63,266 nt of DNA, taken from the NCBI GenBank assembly GCA_028870635.1, contig JAGWPE010000025.1:1-63266 (forward strand), in the 5' to 3' direction. The notes below the pieces were generated by a model. The model had not been told where the DNA came from and did no database searches. It saw only the letters and a list, made by a program, of their open reading frames with translations. The DNA comes from Gammaproteobacteria bacterium (GTDB lineage Bacteria > Pseudomonadota > Gammaproteobacteria > Steroidobacterales > Steroidobacteraceae). Positions 43,690 through 53,316 of this stretch are shown in pieces. The position numbers and the translations under genes are program-made. How positions within the stretch are numbered: position 1 is the stretch's first letter; each line of letters starts with the position of its first letter.

Positions 43690-44589
43690 ATGGAATCGGA
43701 GCAGCCGAACTTCTTCTCAGGTCCCTACGTCGACCGCCGCGCCGAGGAGCGTGAGCACCCGGATTGGGCGCGGCAGGCCCGCGAGGACCCGAGCACCCTT
43801 TATCTTCTGGGCAGCGGCACCCGGCATCTGGTCTACACCCAGCCGCAGCCGCGCATCGCATTTCTCGAGGGCACGCTGGCGACGGCCTTCGCCGCCGCGG
43901 ATGAAAACCGGCTCGTGCTCCTCGGCTGGTTCCGGGAGCGGCGCTGCATTCTGGTGGAAATTGCGGATGAGACGCCGCTGCGGGTGCCGCGGGACACCTC
44001 TTTCGAGGAGCTGCGCCCGCTGTCACCCCTCCTCGCGGGCGAGGAAGCCGGGCTGCTCGCCTATGCGCGCGCGCTTTCGATCTGGCGCTCGCGCCAGCGG
44101 TACTGCGGTGCATGCGGCGCCCCGACCATCCCCCGCCGGGCGGGACACTGCATGCGTTGCTCCAATGAAGGCTGCGCACAGGAGTTCTTCCCCCGGCTCG
44201 ACCCGGCCATCATCGTGCTGGTCACCGATGGAGAGAGCGCGCTTCTCGGCCGTCAGGCGACATGGCCGGCGGGACGCTACTCGTCCATCGCCGGTTTCGT
44301 GGAGCCGGGCGAGAGCCTGGAGGATGCGGTCGCACGCGAGGTCATGGAGGAGGCCGGCGTGCCGGTCGTGGCCGCGCGCTACGATTCCTCCCAGCCCTGG
44401 CCGTTTCCGGCCTCGATCATGATCGGCTTTCGCGCCCGCGCGCGGCCCGGCAGTCCCGCCCGCGGGAGCGGCGAGCTCGAGGATGCCCGCTGGTTCTCTC
44501 GGCAAGAGATCCGGGCCGGAGCCGCGCTGCTGCCGCCGGCGCATTCGATCTCGCGCCGCCTGATCGGCGCGTGGATGGACGGTCAATAA
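43690..44589 (+). CDS. nudC: NAD+ diphosphatase / NADH pyrophosphatase (RNA de-NADding Nudix)
   Basis: About 299 aa. Central zinc ribbon (CGACGAP...HCMRCSNEGC), Nudix box GFVEPGESLEDAVAREVMEEAG with all catalytic glutamates, and the NudC signature SQPWPFPAS. Hydrolyses NADH to NMNH and AMP, and in E. coli removes NAD caps from RNA. Start ATG 43690; the track start 43504 lies in the repeat. The NRDE gene starts 5 bp after the stop, so the two form an operon. Confidence 0.95.
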   Translation: MESEQPNFFSGPYVDRRAEEREHPDWARQAREDPSTLYLLGSGTRHLVYTQPQPRIAFLEGTLATAFAAADENRLVLLGWFRERRCILVEIADETPLRVPRDTSFEELRPLSPLLAGEEAGLLAYARALSIWRSRQRYCGACGAPTIPRRAGHCMRCSNEGCAQEFFPRLDPAIIVLVTDGESALLGRQATWPAGRYSSIAGFVEPGESLEDAVAREVMEEAGVPVVAARYDSSQPWPFPASIMIGFRARARPGSPARGSGELEDARWFSRQEIRAGAALLPPAHSISRRLIGAWMDGQ

Positions 44590-44594
44590 GCCTC

Positions 44595-45455
44595 ATGTGC
44601 CTGCTCGTGCTCGCATGGGACGCACACCCGAAGTACCGGCTGGTGGTCGCGGCCAATCGCGACGAGTACCACGACCGGCCCGCCGCGCCGCTCGCCCCCT
44701 GGCCCGTTCCGTCTGACATCCTCGCCGGCACGGACCTGCGGGCCGGCGGTACCTGGCTGGGAATCGACCGTCAGCGCCGCCTCGGCATCGTCACGAATTT
44801 CAGAGATCCAGAGGCCGTGCCAGTGACCGTCCCTGGTGGCCGGCCCCCTGGCCCGCGCATCCTGCGCGGGCGCTCGCCTCCTGAGTCGGCTCGCTCCCGC
44901 GGACACCTGATTCCGCGGTATCTCGGCGGCGCAACCGGGCCCGGCGGCTATCTGGCCGCGCTCGAGCCCGATGCCGGAATATATGGCGGGTTCAATCTGC
45001 TGTTGGCCGACGCCGAGTCCCTCTGGTATGGCTCGAACCGCTCCGCGCCGTTCGCGCGCGCGCTCTCGCGGGGCGTGCACGGACTCTCGAACGAGCTGCT
45101 CGATACACCCTGGCCCAAATTGCGCCGGGTACGGCGCGGCTTCGAGGATTGGCTCAGCGGGGGCGGCGATGCGCAGGACGGTGAGCTCTTCAAGCTGCTG
45201 GCGGACCGCACGCCTGCCACTGATGCCGAGGTCCTGCCGAGCACCGGCCTGTCGCCGGAATGGGAGCGAATCCTGTCCTCCCCATTCGTCCGGCATGAGA
45301 GGTACGGCACGCGCTGCTCGACCATAGTGGCCATCGAGCCCACGGGCGCCTGCTTCATCGCCGAGCGCCGCTTCGACCCCAGCGGCGCCTGCCTCGCCGA
45401 GAGCGAATACCGCCTGGCGCCCTTGGAGTGGCCCAGCCCGAAAGCAATTGAATGA
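44595..45455 (+). CDS. NRDE-family (TANGO2-like) protein
   Basis: About 286 aa with an N-terminal MCLLVLAW and AANRDEYHDRP, the NRDE signature; Cys2 is conserved in the family as a possible Ntn-type residue. LGIVTNFRDP is followed by a Pro/Gly/Arg-rich stretch of about 22 residues before ARSRG, where most relatives go straight on, suggesting an in-frame insertion. YGGFNLLLAD, LSNELLDTPWPK and RYGTRCSTIV are typical later segments. Function in bacteria is unknown; linkage to nudC suggests nucleotide or redox cofactor housekeeping. Confidence 0.85.
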   Translation: MCLLVLAWDAHPKYRLVVAANRDEYHDRPAAPLAPWPVPSDILAGTDLRAGGTWLGIDRQRRLGIVTNFRDPEAVPVTVPGGRPPGPRILRGRSPPESARSRGHLIPRYLGGATGPGGYLAALEPDAGIYGGFNLLLADAESLWYGSNRSAPFARALSRGVHGLSNELLDTPWPKLRRVRRGFEDWLSGGGDAQDGELFKLLADRTPATDAEVLPSTGLSPEWERILSSPFVRHERYGTRCSTIVAIEPTGACFIAERRFDPSGACLAESEYRLAPLEWPSPKAIE

Positions 45456-45655
45456 GCGGCCCAGGGCCGCTCCCTCCTGAGATCCGCCATTGCAAGAGGA
45501 GGGGCCCCGGGAAACGGCCGTGAGATGAATCCCTGTCACAGGGCTGGCCGCGCACCAAATCGCCAGGAGCGATTTTGGACGGCGCGCAGCGCCGGGCCCA
45601 AAGGGCCGAGGCCCACGATGGGCCGAGCAGTGCGGCAGGATGCCGACTTTGCGCC
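45435..45655 (+). repeat. Interspersed hairpin repeat, composite copy
   Basis: From left: GAAAGCAATTGAATGAGCGG and CCCAGGGCCGCTCC (shared with 26162-26200 reversed), then CCAAATCG/CGATTTTGG around 45557-45579 (shared with 26103-26129), and finally GGCAGGATGCCGACTTTG at 45635 (shared with 15397-15420 reversed). Its left end overlaps the last codons of the NRDE gene. A TACAAT hexamer at 45709 may be the tamA -10 box. Confidence 0.7.
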
Positions 45656-45738
45656 AATGGAATAGCTCAAGGAACCAGAGCCCCGGGGAACGGTCACGTC
45701 TACAATCCGCGTTTCATCCGGGTTCGTCGCACGCATCG

Positions 45739-47700
45739 ATGGAGCAGCGCAATTCGTTACGCCGGGCTCGGCCGCAATGGCAAGCCTCGCGCGTTCTCAT
45801 GCTGCTCCTCGGATGCCTATTCGCCGGGTCGCAGGCCCGGGCCGGCGTCAGCATCACCATCAACGGGGTGAGCGACCCGCTGCGCAGCAACGTGCTCGCC
45901 TACCTCAGCTTCGCCCGCTATCAACGCAGCAAGCACCTCACCTCCGACACCGTCGACAGGCTGCAGAGCCGCATCGCCCGGGAAGTGCAATCGGCGCTGC
46001 GCCCGTTCGGATATTTCCGGCCGACGGTGCGCTCGAGCGTGACGCCTTCCGGGCCGGGCGACTGGCAGGTGGCGATCACCATCGACCCCGGACCGCCGGT
46101 CATACTGCAGAGCGTGAGCGTCCAGGTCGTCGGACCCGGCGCCAGGAGCAGGCGGTTCACGCGGATCACCTCGAAGCTGCCTCTTCACGCCGGCTCGCGC
46201 CTCGACGAGGCCGCCTACGAGAACGTCAAGCGCGACCTGCTGCAGACCGCAGCCACCTACGGCTACCTCGATGCGAAACTGACCAGGCACGAGCTGCAGG
46301 TCAATCCCGCCGCCCGCACGGCGAGCATCGCGCTCGAGCTCCAGACCGGCATGCGCTACCGCTTCGGTGACACTGCCATCCAGCAGCACGCGGTGAGCGA
46401 GAAGCTCGTGCGGCGCTTCCTGCGCTACCGCACGGGCCAGCCCTTCGACCTGACTCAGGTATTGCGCACCCAGTTCGCGCTCGACGACAGCGAATACTTC
46501 AGCAACCTCGAGGTACTCACCGGGACGCCGGACCGGACCGATCACACCGTGCCGGTGAGCATCCACGCCGATCCCAACCGCCCCAACGTGTACTCGATCG
46601 CGGCAGGCTACGAGACCGACACCGGCGCACGCGGCATCCTCAGCTGGCAGGATCGGCGAGTCAACTCATACGGCCACAAGATGAGCGTCGATGTCGAAGC
46701 CGCCCAGGTGACGAAATACAGCCTGCAGAGCCGCTACATCATTCCGATCGGCGACCCGGCGGTCGAGAATCTGACCCTGTCCGGCATCGTGGAGCAGCAA
46801 CAGCTGGCCGACGTCAATTCGCGCACCATGTCGCTCGGGCCGAGCGTCACCCGCGTCACGGGCCGATGGCAAACCGTGTGGTTCGTGAATGGGGTGCACG
46901 CCACCGGGACGGTGCAGGGCACCCCTGAGTGCCCGACGGGGATGGGCGCCACACCCTATGCCCAGTGCCTGGACTCGACCGGAAAGCCGATCCCGAGCAT
47001 CACGGCGGGAACGGCGACCAATGATCTGCTGGTCCCCGGCGTCGATATCGCCTCGGTGCCCAAAGGCTATCTCGGCGAGCCGATGTTCGCGCACGGGCTC
47101 TTCGCCGAGATCCGCGGCTCGCAGGGCGCCTTCGGCTCGAAGGCGAACTTCCTGCAGATTCACATCCAGCTCCAGCGGGTCATCAATCTGGCGCCGAAGT
47201 GGCATCTGCTCCTGCGCGATGAGCTCGGGGCGACGGTTGCCTCGCACTTCAAGGAGATGCCGTCCGTCATGCGCTTCTTCGCGGGCGGTGAGGGCAGCGT
47301 ACGGGGTTTCGCGTACAACGACCTTTCTCCCACCCAGGACTTCTGCGAGAGCGTGGTATCGCCGGGCATCCCCCCGCGGCAAGAGTGCGTCCTCAACCAG
47401 AAGGCGGGCGGCAAGGACCTGTTCACCGGCTCGGTGGAGTTCGACCGCGACCTGCCGAGGAACTTCGGTGTTGCCGTGTTCTTCGACTACGGCAACGCCT
47501 TCAATCACTTCGGATCTCAGGAGCAGGAGGTCATCAGCGGCCAGCAAATCAGGCTGGTCAAGGAGCCGCTGCTCCAGTACGGCGCGGGCATCGGGTTTCG
47601 TGTCCGCCTGCCGGTCCTGACGCTCGGCATCGATGTCGGTCAGCCGCTGTCCCAATCGGGAAGCCCGCGGCTCTACATCAACTTCTCTCCGAAGCTGTGA
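45739..47700 (+). CDS. tamA: Translocation and assembly module outer-membrane protein TamA
   Basis: About 653 aa Omp85-family barrel. Signal peptide (VLMLLLGCLFAGSQARA), three POTRA domains (about 35-260), then a 16-strand barrel beginning near YSIAAGYETDTGARG and containing GGEGSVRGF, the Omp85 VRGF/Y motif, and a C-terminal aromatic-rich strand (LYINFSPKL). Works with TamB to insert autotransporters and possibly move phospholipids. The start at ATG 45739 gives a proper signal peptide; the track start 45640 lies in repeat DNA. tamB starts 17 bp after it. Confidence 0.93.
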   Translation: MEQRNSLRRARPQWQASRVLMLLLGCLFAGSQARAGVSITINGVSDPLRSNVLAYLSFARYQRSKHLTSDTVDRLQSRIAREVQSALRPFGYFRPTVRSSVTPSGPGDWQVAITIDPGPPVILQSVSVQVVGPGARSRRFTRITSKLPLHAGSRLDEAAYENVKRDLLQTAATYGYLDAKLTRHELQVNPAARTASIALELQTGMRYRFGDTAIQQHAVSEKLVRRFLRYRTGQPFDLTQVLRTQFALDDSEYFSNLEVLTGTPDRTDHTVPVSIHADPNRPNVYSIAAGYETDTGARGILSWQDRRVNSYGHKMSVDVEAAQVTKYSLQSRYIIPIGDPAVENLTLSGIVEQQQLADVNSRTMSLGPSVTRVTGRWQTVWFVNGVHATGTVQGTPECPTGMGATPYAQCLDSTGKPIPSITAGTATNDLLVPGVDIASVPKGYLGEPMFAHGLFAEIRGSQGAFGSKANFLQIHIQLQRVINLAPKWHLLLRDELGATVASHFKEMPSVMRFFAGGEGSVRGFAYNDLSPTQDFCESVVSPGIPPRQECVLNQKAGGKDLFTGSVEFDRDLPRNFGVAVFFDYGNAFNHFGSQEQEVISGQQIRLVKEPLLQYGAGIGFRVRLPVLTLGIDVGQPLSQSGSPRLYINFSPKL

Positions 47701-47717
47701 AAGCACGGTAGCCGCCG

Positions 47718-50700
47718 ATGCGCCGATTCCTGCTGCTGGCGACCGCGCTCTTCGTTCTGCTCGCGATCGGTCTGCCGTGCGCCGCGATATACGCCGTCCT
47801 CTATACCCAGAGCGGATTGCGCTTCGTCGTGAGCCGTCTGCCGCAGCGTTTCGGCAACGTCGGGGTGCGGATCGAGGGTGTCAGCGGCACGGTCGCCCGC
47901 GGTGCGCGCGCGAGGCTGGTCGAGATCGACCAGGAGCGCGTGCATCTGCAGATCCGTGGCATATACACCCGAGTGCGGCTGCAGCCGCTTCTTTGGCAGA
48001 CCATAGTCACGCCGGACACGACGGTCGACAGCGTGAATGTCGAGATCAAGCGTCCGCCGCCCCCGACCGGGCCGCCCCGCGTCCCGCAATTCCTGCCCCG
48101 CTGGCTGACCATCCACATCGGTCATGCGAGCGTCGGCGACGCCGTCCTGGTGGTACCGGATGGAACGCGGATCACGGGAACCGGAATCGTCGGCTCCGCG
48201 GTGTTGCGTCACCAGGACATCCGCTTCTATCACGCCGAGCTGCAGATGGGCGAAGTGCACTTCGCCGTTTCGGGCAGCCTGCACGCCAGCGAGCCGCTGC
48301 GGCTTGCGGCCGATGGCGACATTACCTGGCAACCGCGTGGGCAGCCGGCATGGAAGCTCGCCGCAAGCGCCGCAGGCGATCTCGACAAGCTGCCGATCCG
48401 CGGCCGGATTCTCGCTCCGTTTCAGAGCGAGATCAGCGGCGCGATGCTCGATCTGACTCACCACTGGCACTGGCAGGCAGAGGCGGTGGTCCAGGATTTC
48501 GACCTGCGCGCCTGGCATCTCACCGGCGCGCTCGGCGCGATCAGCGGCAAGCTCGCCCTGAGTGGCGCGGGGCAGGGATTCTCCGCGCGCGGCACGCTGG
48601 AGCCGGCCGGACTGAAGGCCGGTCCGTTCGATGTGCTCTTCGATGGAGCGTATTCGCGGCAGGTGCTCACGGCGCGGCGGATCGACATCACACATATCGC
48701 CTCGCGGGCACGGACGATCGCCTCCGGTACGATCGGGATCGTGCCCGGCGGCCCGCGTCTCGACCTGCAGGGCAGCTGGCGCGACTTCCGTTGGCCGCTC
48801 GCCGGTCGCAGCGTGCCGTTTCGCAGCAGCGAGGGGACTTTCGAGCTGTCGGGTCTGCGTCCCTACGATTTCCGGACCAAGGGATTGGCTGAGATGCCGC
48901 GGCTCATGCCGGGCTTCGCACCGGTTCCGGCCGATGCCTCAGGCAAGTTGGGAGCCGATGGTGTCGCCATCAGCCGCGCACGGCTCGATCTCTTCCGCGG
49001 TCACGCCGATCTGCATGGCCAGGTGACCTGGGCCCCGGTACAGCGCTGGGACATCAGCGGCCGCGTGACCGGCATCGATCCCGGTCAACTGCGGGCAGAC
49101 CTGCCGGGCAGCCTCGATTTCGGGGTGACGATCGCGGGCCGCGGATTCAAGGCGGGCGATCCCCTCAGCATGGCCATAGACGGACTCGGCGGGCGCTTGC
49201 GGGGCGTCGCGGCGAGCGGCGGCGGTAAATTCACGCATGCGGGCGACACCTGGACCTTCCAAAAGGTACGAGTGGGCCTCGGCCGCACGCACCTGGCGCT
49301 CGATGGCCGGATCGATCGCACGGCCGATCTGCGGTTCGGGGTGACAGCCGAGGACCTCAGCCTGCTGTCGGCGGGAAGCCGCGGCCACCTGGAGGCGAGC
49401 GGCACGATTCGCGGGCCGCTCGCCGCACCCGATGTCCTCGCCACCGCGCGGGGGGCGGATATTCTCTATCATGGAGTATCGCTGGCCAGCTTCGATGCGA
49501 AGGTGGATTTCGACCCGAGCTCGCTGCGACGCTCGTCGGTAGCGGTTCGCCTGCGACAGCTCCGGTTCCGTCACCGCACCCTGCGGAGCCTCGACTTCAC
49601 GCTCGATGGTCCGGCATCGGCGGCCACCACGCATCTCGATGCGCAGGCGCCGGGGCTGCATCTGACCGCGGCGGCGAGCGGTCGCTTCAGCCGCGGCATC
49701 TTCGCCGGCAAGCTGGAATCCCTCAACCTGTCAGGTGCGGAGTCGCTGCGGCTTCATCTCGAGCAGCCGGTATCGCTGACGCTGTCGCGTGCGGCGAGCA
49801 TCATCGACCGGCTTTGCCTCATCGGCACGCCTGGCAATCTCTGCGCCGAGGCGAGTTGGACGCCGGAGGCGTGGTCGACGACACTGACCGCCAGCGAGTT
49901 GCCGCTGAGCACACTGACCGCGGGACGTACGCCCGCCGTCGAATACCTGGGCAGGATCGACGTCGGCGCGCGCCTCTTCGGAAGCGAGAACAGCCCGGCA
50001 CAAGGAGTGCTGCGCATCGAGCTGAACGACGCCGTGCTGTCGCGGCGACTCGTGAGCGGAAGGGTCGAGCGCACCTCCATCGGGTCGGGCGTGCTCACGG
50101 CGACTGCCACCACGGACTCGATCGATGCCAATGCATCTCTGACTTCCGGAGAGATCGGCACCCTGGCCGGGACCCTGAAGATCGGCCGCGGTCCGCGGCC
50201 TTGGCAGGACATGCCCGTCACGGGCGAGCTGCACGCTCAGACCTCGAAGCTCGACCTCGTCTCGGTGTATGTCCCCGAGATCGATCGCGCGGGCGGCAAC
50301 CTCACCGCGAACGCCCGGATCGCGGGCACGCTGGCCGAGCCGCAGCTGAGCGGCAGCCTGGGCATCTCCAACGGCGAGATCGACTTCTATCAGACCAACC
50401 TGCACCTGCGCCAGATCGGCCTGTCGGCGCAGCTGACCGATGACGGACTGACGTTCGATGGCACCGCGCAGGCAGGCAAGGGATCCGTGCACGCCAAAGG
50501 CCAACTGAGCTGGCGTGACACGCTGCCGTATGGACAGCTCCACCTGGATGGATCCAACCTGCGAGTGGTCGACATCCCTGAAGCGCAGATCGACGCGTCG
50601 CCGAACCTCGATTTCAAGGTGGCCGCACGCGAGATCGACATCACGGGCACCGTAGCCGTGCCCTATGCCAAGATCGTCCCGACCGACCTCACCGGAGCGG

Positions 50701-51485
50701 TGACCTCCTCTTCGGACGAAGTGATCGTCGGCGAGGAATCGCAGAGCCCGGCCGACCGGTTCAAGGTCAGGACGCAGATCACGATGTCGCTGGGTCCCGA
50801 CGTCAACATCGATACGATGGGGCTGACAGGCCAACTCACCGGCAGCATCACGGTGCGCAGCGGCTACGATGCGGTCACACGCGCAACCGGACAGCTCTCC
50901 GTCCAAAAGGGCCAGTACGCCGCGTACGCACGCAAGCTGGACATCCAAAGCGGGCGGCTCATATTCACCGGCGGGCCGATCGACAACCCGGGGATCGAGA
51001 TCCGCGCGATCAAAAGCTATCCCGATGTCACCGCCGGAATCAACGTGCGCGGTACACTGAGGCAGCCGCGCATATCCTTCTTCTCGACCCCTTCCCTGCC
51101 ACAGTCGCAAATCGTCTCGCTCATCCTCTCCGGCGGCGGCGGCGGCGGCTCGCTGCAGATGCTGCAGGCGGGAGCCTCATCCGCCCAAAGCCAGCAGGCC
51201 ACGGCCGCCAGTGAGCTGCTCACCCAGGGCGGCGCGATCCTCGCGCAGCAACTCGGCTCGCGCATCGGCCTGCCCGACATCACCCTGGAGACCGATCTCA
51301 ACAACGAGACGTCGCTCGTCCTCGGTAAATATCTTTCGCCACGGCTCTATGTGAGCTACGGCGTCGGCATCACGCAGCAGCTGAACGCGATCCGCCTGCG
51401 CTACAGCCTCGGCGACCACTGGACCATCCGCACCGAGGCCGGCCAGATCAGGGGCGCGGATCTGGTGTTCAGCGTGGAAAAGTAA
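47718..51485 (+). CDS. tamB: Translocation and assembly module inner-membrane protein TamB
   Basis: 1255 aa AsmA/TamB-family protein. One N-terminal membrane helix (LLLATALFVLLAIGLPCAAIYAVL) anchors a long periplasmic beta-taco of repetitive strands. The C-terminal DUF490 region runs from about 920 (TGSITVRSGYDAVTRATGQL, SGRLIFTGGPIDNPGIEIRA) to the final strand GDHWTIRTEAGQIRGADLVFSVEK. It bridges to TamA and probably conducts lipid between membranes. Confidence 0.94.
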   Translation: MRRFLLLATALFVLLAIGLPCAAIYAVLYTQSGLRFVVSRLPQRFGNVGVRIEGVSGTVARGARARLVEIDQERVHLQIRGIYTRVRLQPLLWQTIVTPDTTVDSVNVEIKRPPPPTGPPRVPQFLPRWLTIHIGHASVGDAVLVVPDGTRITGTGIVGSAVLRHQDIRFYHAELQMGEVHFAVSGSLHASEPLRLAADGDITWQPRGQPAWKLAASAAGDLDKLPIRGRILAPFQSEISGAMLDLTHHWHWQAEAVVQDFDLRAWHLTGALGAISGKLALSGAGQGFSARGTLEPAGLKAGPFDVLFDGAYSRQVLTARRIDITHIASRARTIASGTIGIVPGGPRLDLQGSWRDFRWPLAGRSVPFRSSEGTFELSGLRPYDFRTKGLAEMPRLMPGFAPVPADASGKLGADGVAISRARLDLFRGHADLHGQVTWAPVQRWDISGRVTGIDPGQLRADLPGSLDFGVTIAGRGFKAGDPLSMAIDGLGGRLRGVAASGGGKFTHAGDTWTFQKVRVGLGRTHLALDGRIDRTADLRFGVTAEDLSLLSAGSRGHLEASGTIRGPLAAPDVLATARGADILYHGVSLASFDAKVDFDPSSLRRSSVAVRLRQLRFRHRTLRSLDFTLDGPASAATTHLDAQAPGLHLTAAASGRFSRGIFAGKLESLNLSGAESLRLHLEQPVSLTLSRAASIIDRLCLIGTPGNLCAEASWTPEAWSTTLTASELPLSTLTAGRTPAVEYLGRIDVGARLFGSENSPAQGVLRIELNDAVLSRRLVSGRVERTSIGSGVLTATATTDSIDANASLTSGEIGTLAGTLKIGRGPRPWQDMPVTGELHAQTSKLDLVSVYVPEIDRAGGNLTANARIAGTLAEPQLSGSLGISNGEIDFYQTNLHLRQIGLSAQLTDDGLTFDGTAQAGKGSVHAKGQLSWRDTLPYGQLHLDGSNLRVVDIPEAQIDASPNLDFKVAAREIDITGTVAVPYAKIVPTDLTGAVTSSSDEVIVGEESQSPADRFKVRTQITMSLGPDVNIDTMGLTGQLTGSITVRSGYDAVTRATGQLSVQKGQYAAYARKLDIQSGRLIFTGGPIDNPGIEIRAIKSYPDVTAGINVRGTLRQPRISFFSTPSLPQSQIVSLILSGGGGGGSLQMLQAGASSAQSQQATAASELLTQGGAILAQQLGSRIGLPDITLETDLNNETSLVLGKYLSPRLYVSYGVGITQQLNAIRLRYSLGDHWTIRTEAGQIRGADLVFSVEK

Positions 51486-51561
51486 GCGATCGAGGACGCC
51501 GGCTGCAGGCGCGGGCGCGGGCGCGAGCGGGATGGGGGCGGCATCCCGCACGGAATCGGTC

Positions 51562-51590
51562 TTGACACTTCGCGCATGAATATGCACAAT
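51562..51590 (+). promoter_or_regulatory. Sigma70 promoter of the arginine operon
   Basis: TTGACA, a 17-nt spacer and CACAAT. The spacer and -10 overlap ARG box 1, so ArgR binding would block polymerase. Confidence 0.65.
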
Positions 51591-51607
51591 CGTTGCACTT
51601 TTATGCA
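51573..51607 (+). promoter_or_regulatory. Tandem ARG boxes (ArgR operators)
   Basis: CGCATGAATATGCA (51573-51586) and TGCACTTTTATGCA (51594-51607) each fit the ARG half-site pattern TGMAT-N4-ATKCA with one mismatch. Their centres are 21 bp apart, the same spacing as E. coli ARG-box pairs. They overlap the promoter and reach the first argR start codon, indicating autorepression of the whole operon. Confidence 0.75.
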
Positions 51608-52077
51608 TGACCCCCGGTCCCATTGATCCGATGGACGCCCAACAGCTCGAGCGCCGCCAAGCGATCGTGCGCATCCTGCGCGACGGACACGTGCGCCGGC
51701 AGGAGGACCTGGCGCGCCTGCTCAAGACGGAGGGGTTCGAGGTGACGCAGTCCTCGGTCAGCCGCGATCTGCGGGATCTCGGCGTTCTCAAGGCGAGCGG
51801 CCGCTACGTGCTGCCTCCGGATGAGATTTCCCGCACCAACGGCGACTTCGCCATGCTCGCGCAGTTCGTACGGGGACTGAAGCGCGCCGGTCCGTCGCTC
51901 ACGATAGTCAGAACCACCATCGGCGCGGCACAGAGCGTCGCCGTCGCCATCGACCGGGCGGAGTGGCCCGAGGTCGCCGGCACCATCTCCGGCGACGACA
52001 CCATTTTCATCGCAACCGCCCACGCCCGCGCGCAGGACGCCCTCGTCGCCCGGCTGCAGGCCATTTTCCGAGTTTGA
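51607..52077 (+). CDS. argR: Arginine repressor ArgR
   Basis: 156 aa. N-terminal winged helix (VRRQEDLARLLKTEGFEVTQSSVSRDLRDLGVLKA) and a C-terminal arginine-binding oligomerisation domain with GTISGDDTIFIAT, the conserved GTIAGDDTI motif. The first ATG, 51607, lies inside ARG box 2 and only about 10 nt from the predicted transcription start, so ATG 51631 (MDAQQLERRQ) is an equally good start. It heads the arg operon; argG starts 2 bp after its stop. Confidence 0.93.
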   Translation: MTPGPIDPMDAQQLERRQAIVRILRDGHVRRQEDLARLLKTEGFEVTQSSVSRDLRDLGVLKASGRYVLPPDEISRTNGDFAMLAQFVRGLKRAGPSLTIVRTTIGAAQSVAVAIDRAEWPEVAGTISGDDTIFIATAHARAQDALVARLQAIFRV

Positions 52078-52079
52078 GC

Positions 52080-53315
52080 ATGCCCAATCGCGATCCACTG
52101 CAGGGCGACCAGCCCATCGTTCTCGCTTATTCCGGCGGCCTCGACACCTCTTTCCTGGTGCCGTGGCTCAAGGAGAATTACGGCCGCCCCGTCATCACCG
52201 TCACGGTGGACACCGGCGGAATCGACGCGGCCGCGGCGCGGACGCTGGCGGAGCGCGCCAGGGCGCTCGGCGCGGTGGACCATCATCAGATCGATGCGCG
52301 CGCTGACTACTTCGAGCAGGTGCTGCGCTTCCTCATCATGGGGAACGTCAAGCGCGGCCAGATGTATCCCCTCTGCGTCGGCGCGGAACGGGTCATGCAG
52401 GCGCAGACCATCGCGCACATGGCTCGCAAGCTCGGCACCAACATGATCGCCCACGGCTGCACCGCGGCGGGCAACGACCAGGTCCGCTTCGAGGTCGCCA
52501 TGCGGACGCTGGCGCCCGAGCTGGAAGTGCTCGCGCCGGTGCGCGACCGCGCCTTCAAACGCCAGGAGGAGCTCGACTACCTGCAGAGCCGCGGACTGCC
52601 GGTCCCGCCCTTCGGAGCCGCCTATTCGGTCAACCGCGGCCTCTGGGGCGTTACGATCGGCGGCAAGGAAACGCTGACTTCCTCCGGCAGCATCCCCGAT
52701 CAGGCCTGGGTGCTGACGCGCGATGCATTCACTCATCCGCGCGGCCAGGAATCTCACATCCTCGACTTCGAGCAAGGCCGCCCCGTCGGACTCGACGGCC
52801 GCACGCTCTCCCCGGTGGCCCTCATCGAGGCGCTGGAGGCGCTCGCCGCGCCCTTCGGCGTCGGGCGCGGCATCCATCTTGGCGACACCATCATCGGCAC
52901 CAAGGGACGTGTCGCCTTCGAGGCGCCCGCCGCCGAGGTGCTGCTCACCGCCCATCGGGAGCTCGAGAAGCTCGTGCTCACCGGCCGCCAGCAGCGCATC
53001 AAGGAGACCGTCGCGCAGCCTTACGGCGACCTCGTGCACGAGGGGCAGCTCCTGGATCCGGTCTGCCGCGACATCGAGGCGCTGCTCCTCTCCTCGCAGG
53101 AGCGGGTGACCGGCACCGTGCGCATCCAGCTTCGCCCCGGCAACCTCTTCATCGAAGGCGTCGAGTCGCCCTACTCGCTGATGGCCGCCTCCAAGGGCGT
53201 GTACGGCGAAGCGGCGGGCGAGTGGACTCCCACCGATGCGCTCGGCTTCTCCAAGATCGTCGCCCTGACGGGCGTATTTCACCGGCGCGCCGGCGAGCGC
53301 GCCAAGGAAACCTGA
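52080..53315 (+). CDS. argG: Argininosuccinate synthase
   Basis: 411 aa ATP-pyrophosphatase that joins citrulline and aspartate. AYSGGLDTSF is the PP-loop, TAAGNDQVRFE and SSGSIPDQAWVLT are substrate-binding segments. Start ATG 52080 (MPNRDPLQ), overlapping nothing; the track start 51963 lies in argR. If the operon uses acylated intermediates, either deacylation occurs before this step or the enzyme accepts free citrulline made by a deacylase encoded elsewhere. The next gene begins 1 bp after the stop. Confidence 0.95.
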   Translation: MPNRDPLQGDQPIVLAYSGGLDTSFLVPWLKENYGRPVITVTVDTGGIDAAAARTLAERARALGAVDHHQIDARADYFEQVLRFLIMGNVKRGQMYPLCVGAERVMQAQTIAHMARKLGTNMIAHGCTAAGNDQVRFEVAMRTLAPELEVLAPVRDRAFKRQEELDYLQSRGLPVPPFGAAYSVNRGLWGVTIGGKETLTSSGSIPDQAWVLTRDAFTHPRGQESHILDFEQGRPVGLDGRTLSPVALIEALEALAAPFGVGRGIHLGDTIIGTKGRVAFEAPAAEVLLTAHRELEKLVLTGRQQRIKETVAQPYGDLVHEGQLLDPVCRDIEALLLSSQERVTGTVRIQLRPGNLFIEGVESPYSLMAASKGVYGEAAGEWTPTDALGFSKIVALTGVFHRRAGERAKET

Positions 53316-53316
53316 G

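Noticed and set aside
43331-44422. 363-aa plus-strand ORF overlapping flhC-like and nudC genes
   Set aside because: Arg/Ser-rich shadow frame spanning two real genes and a repeat.
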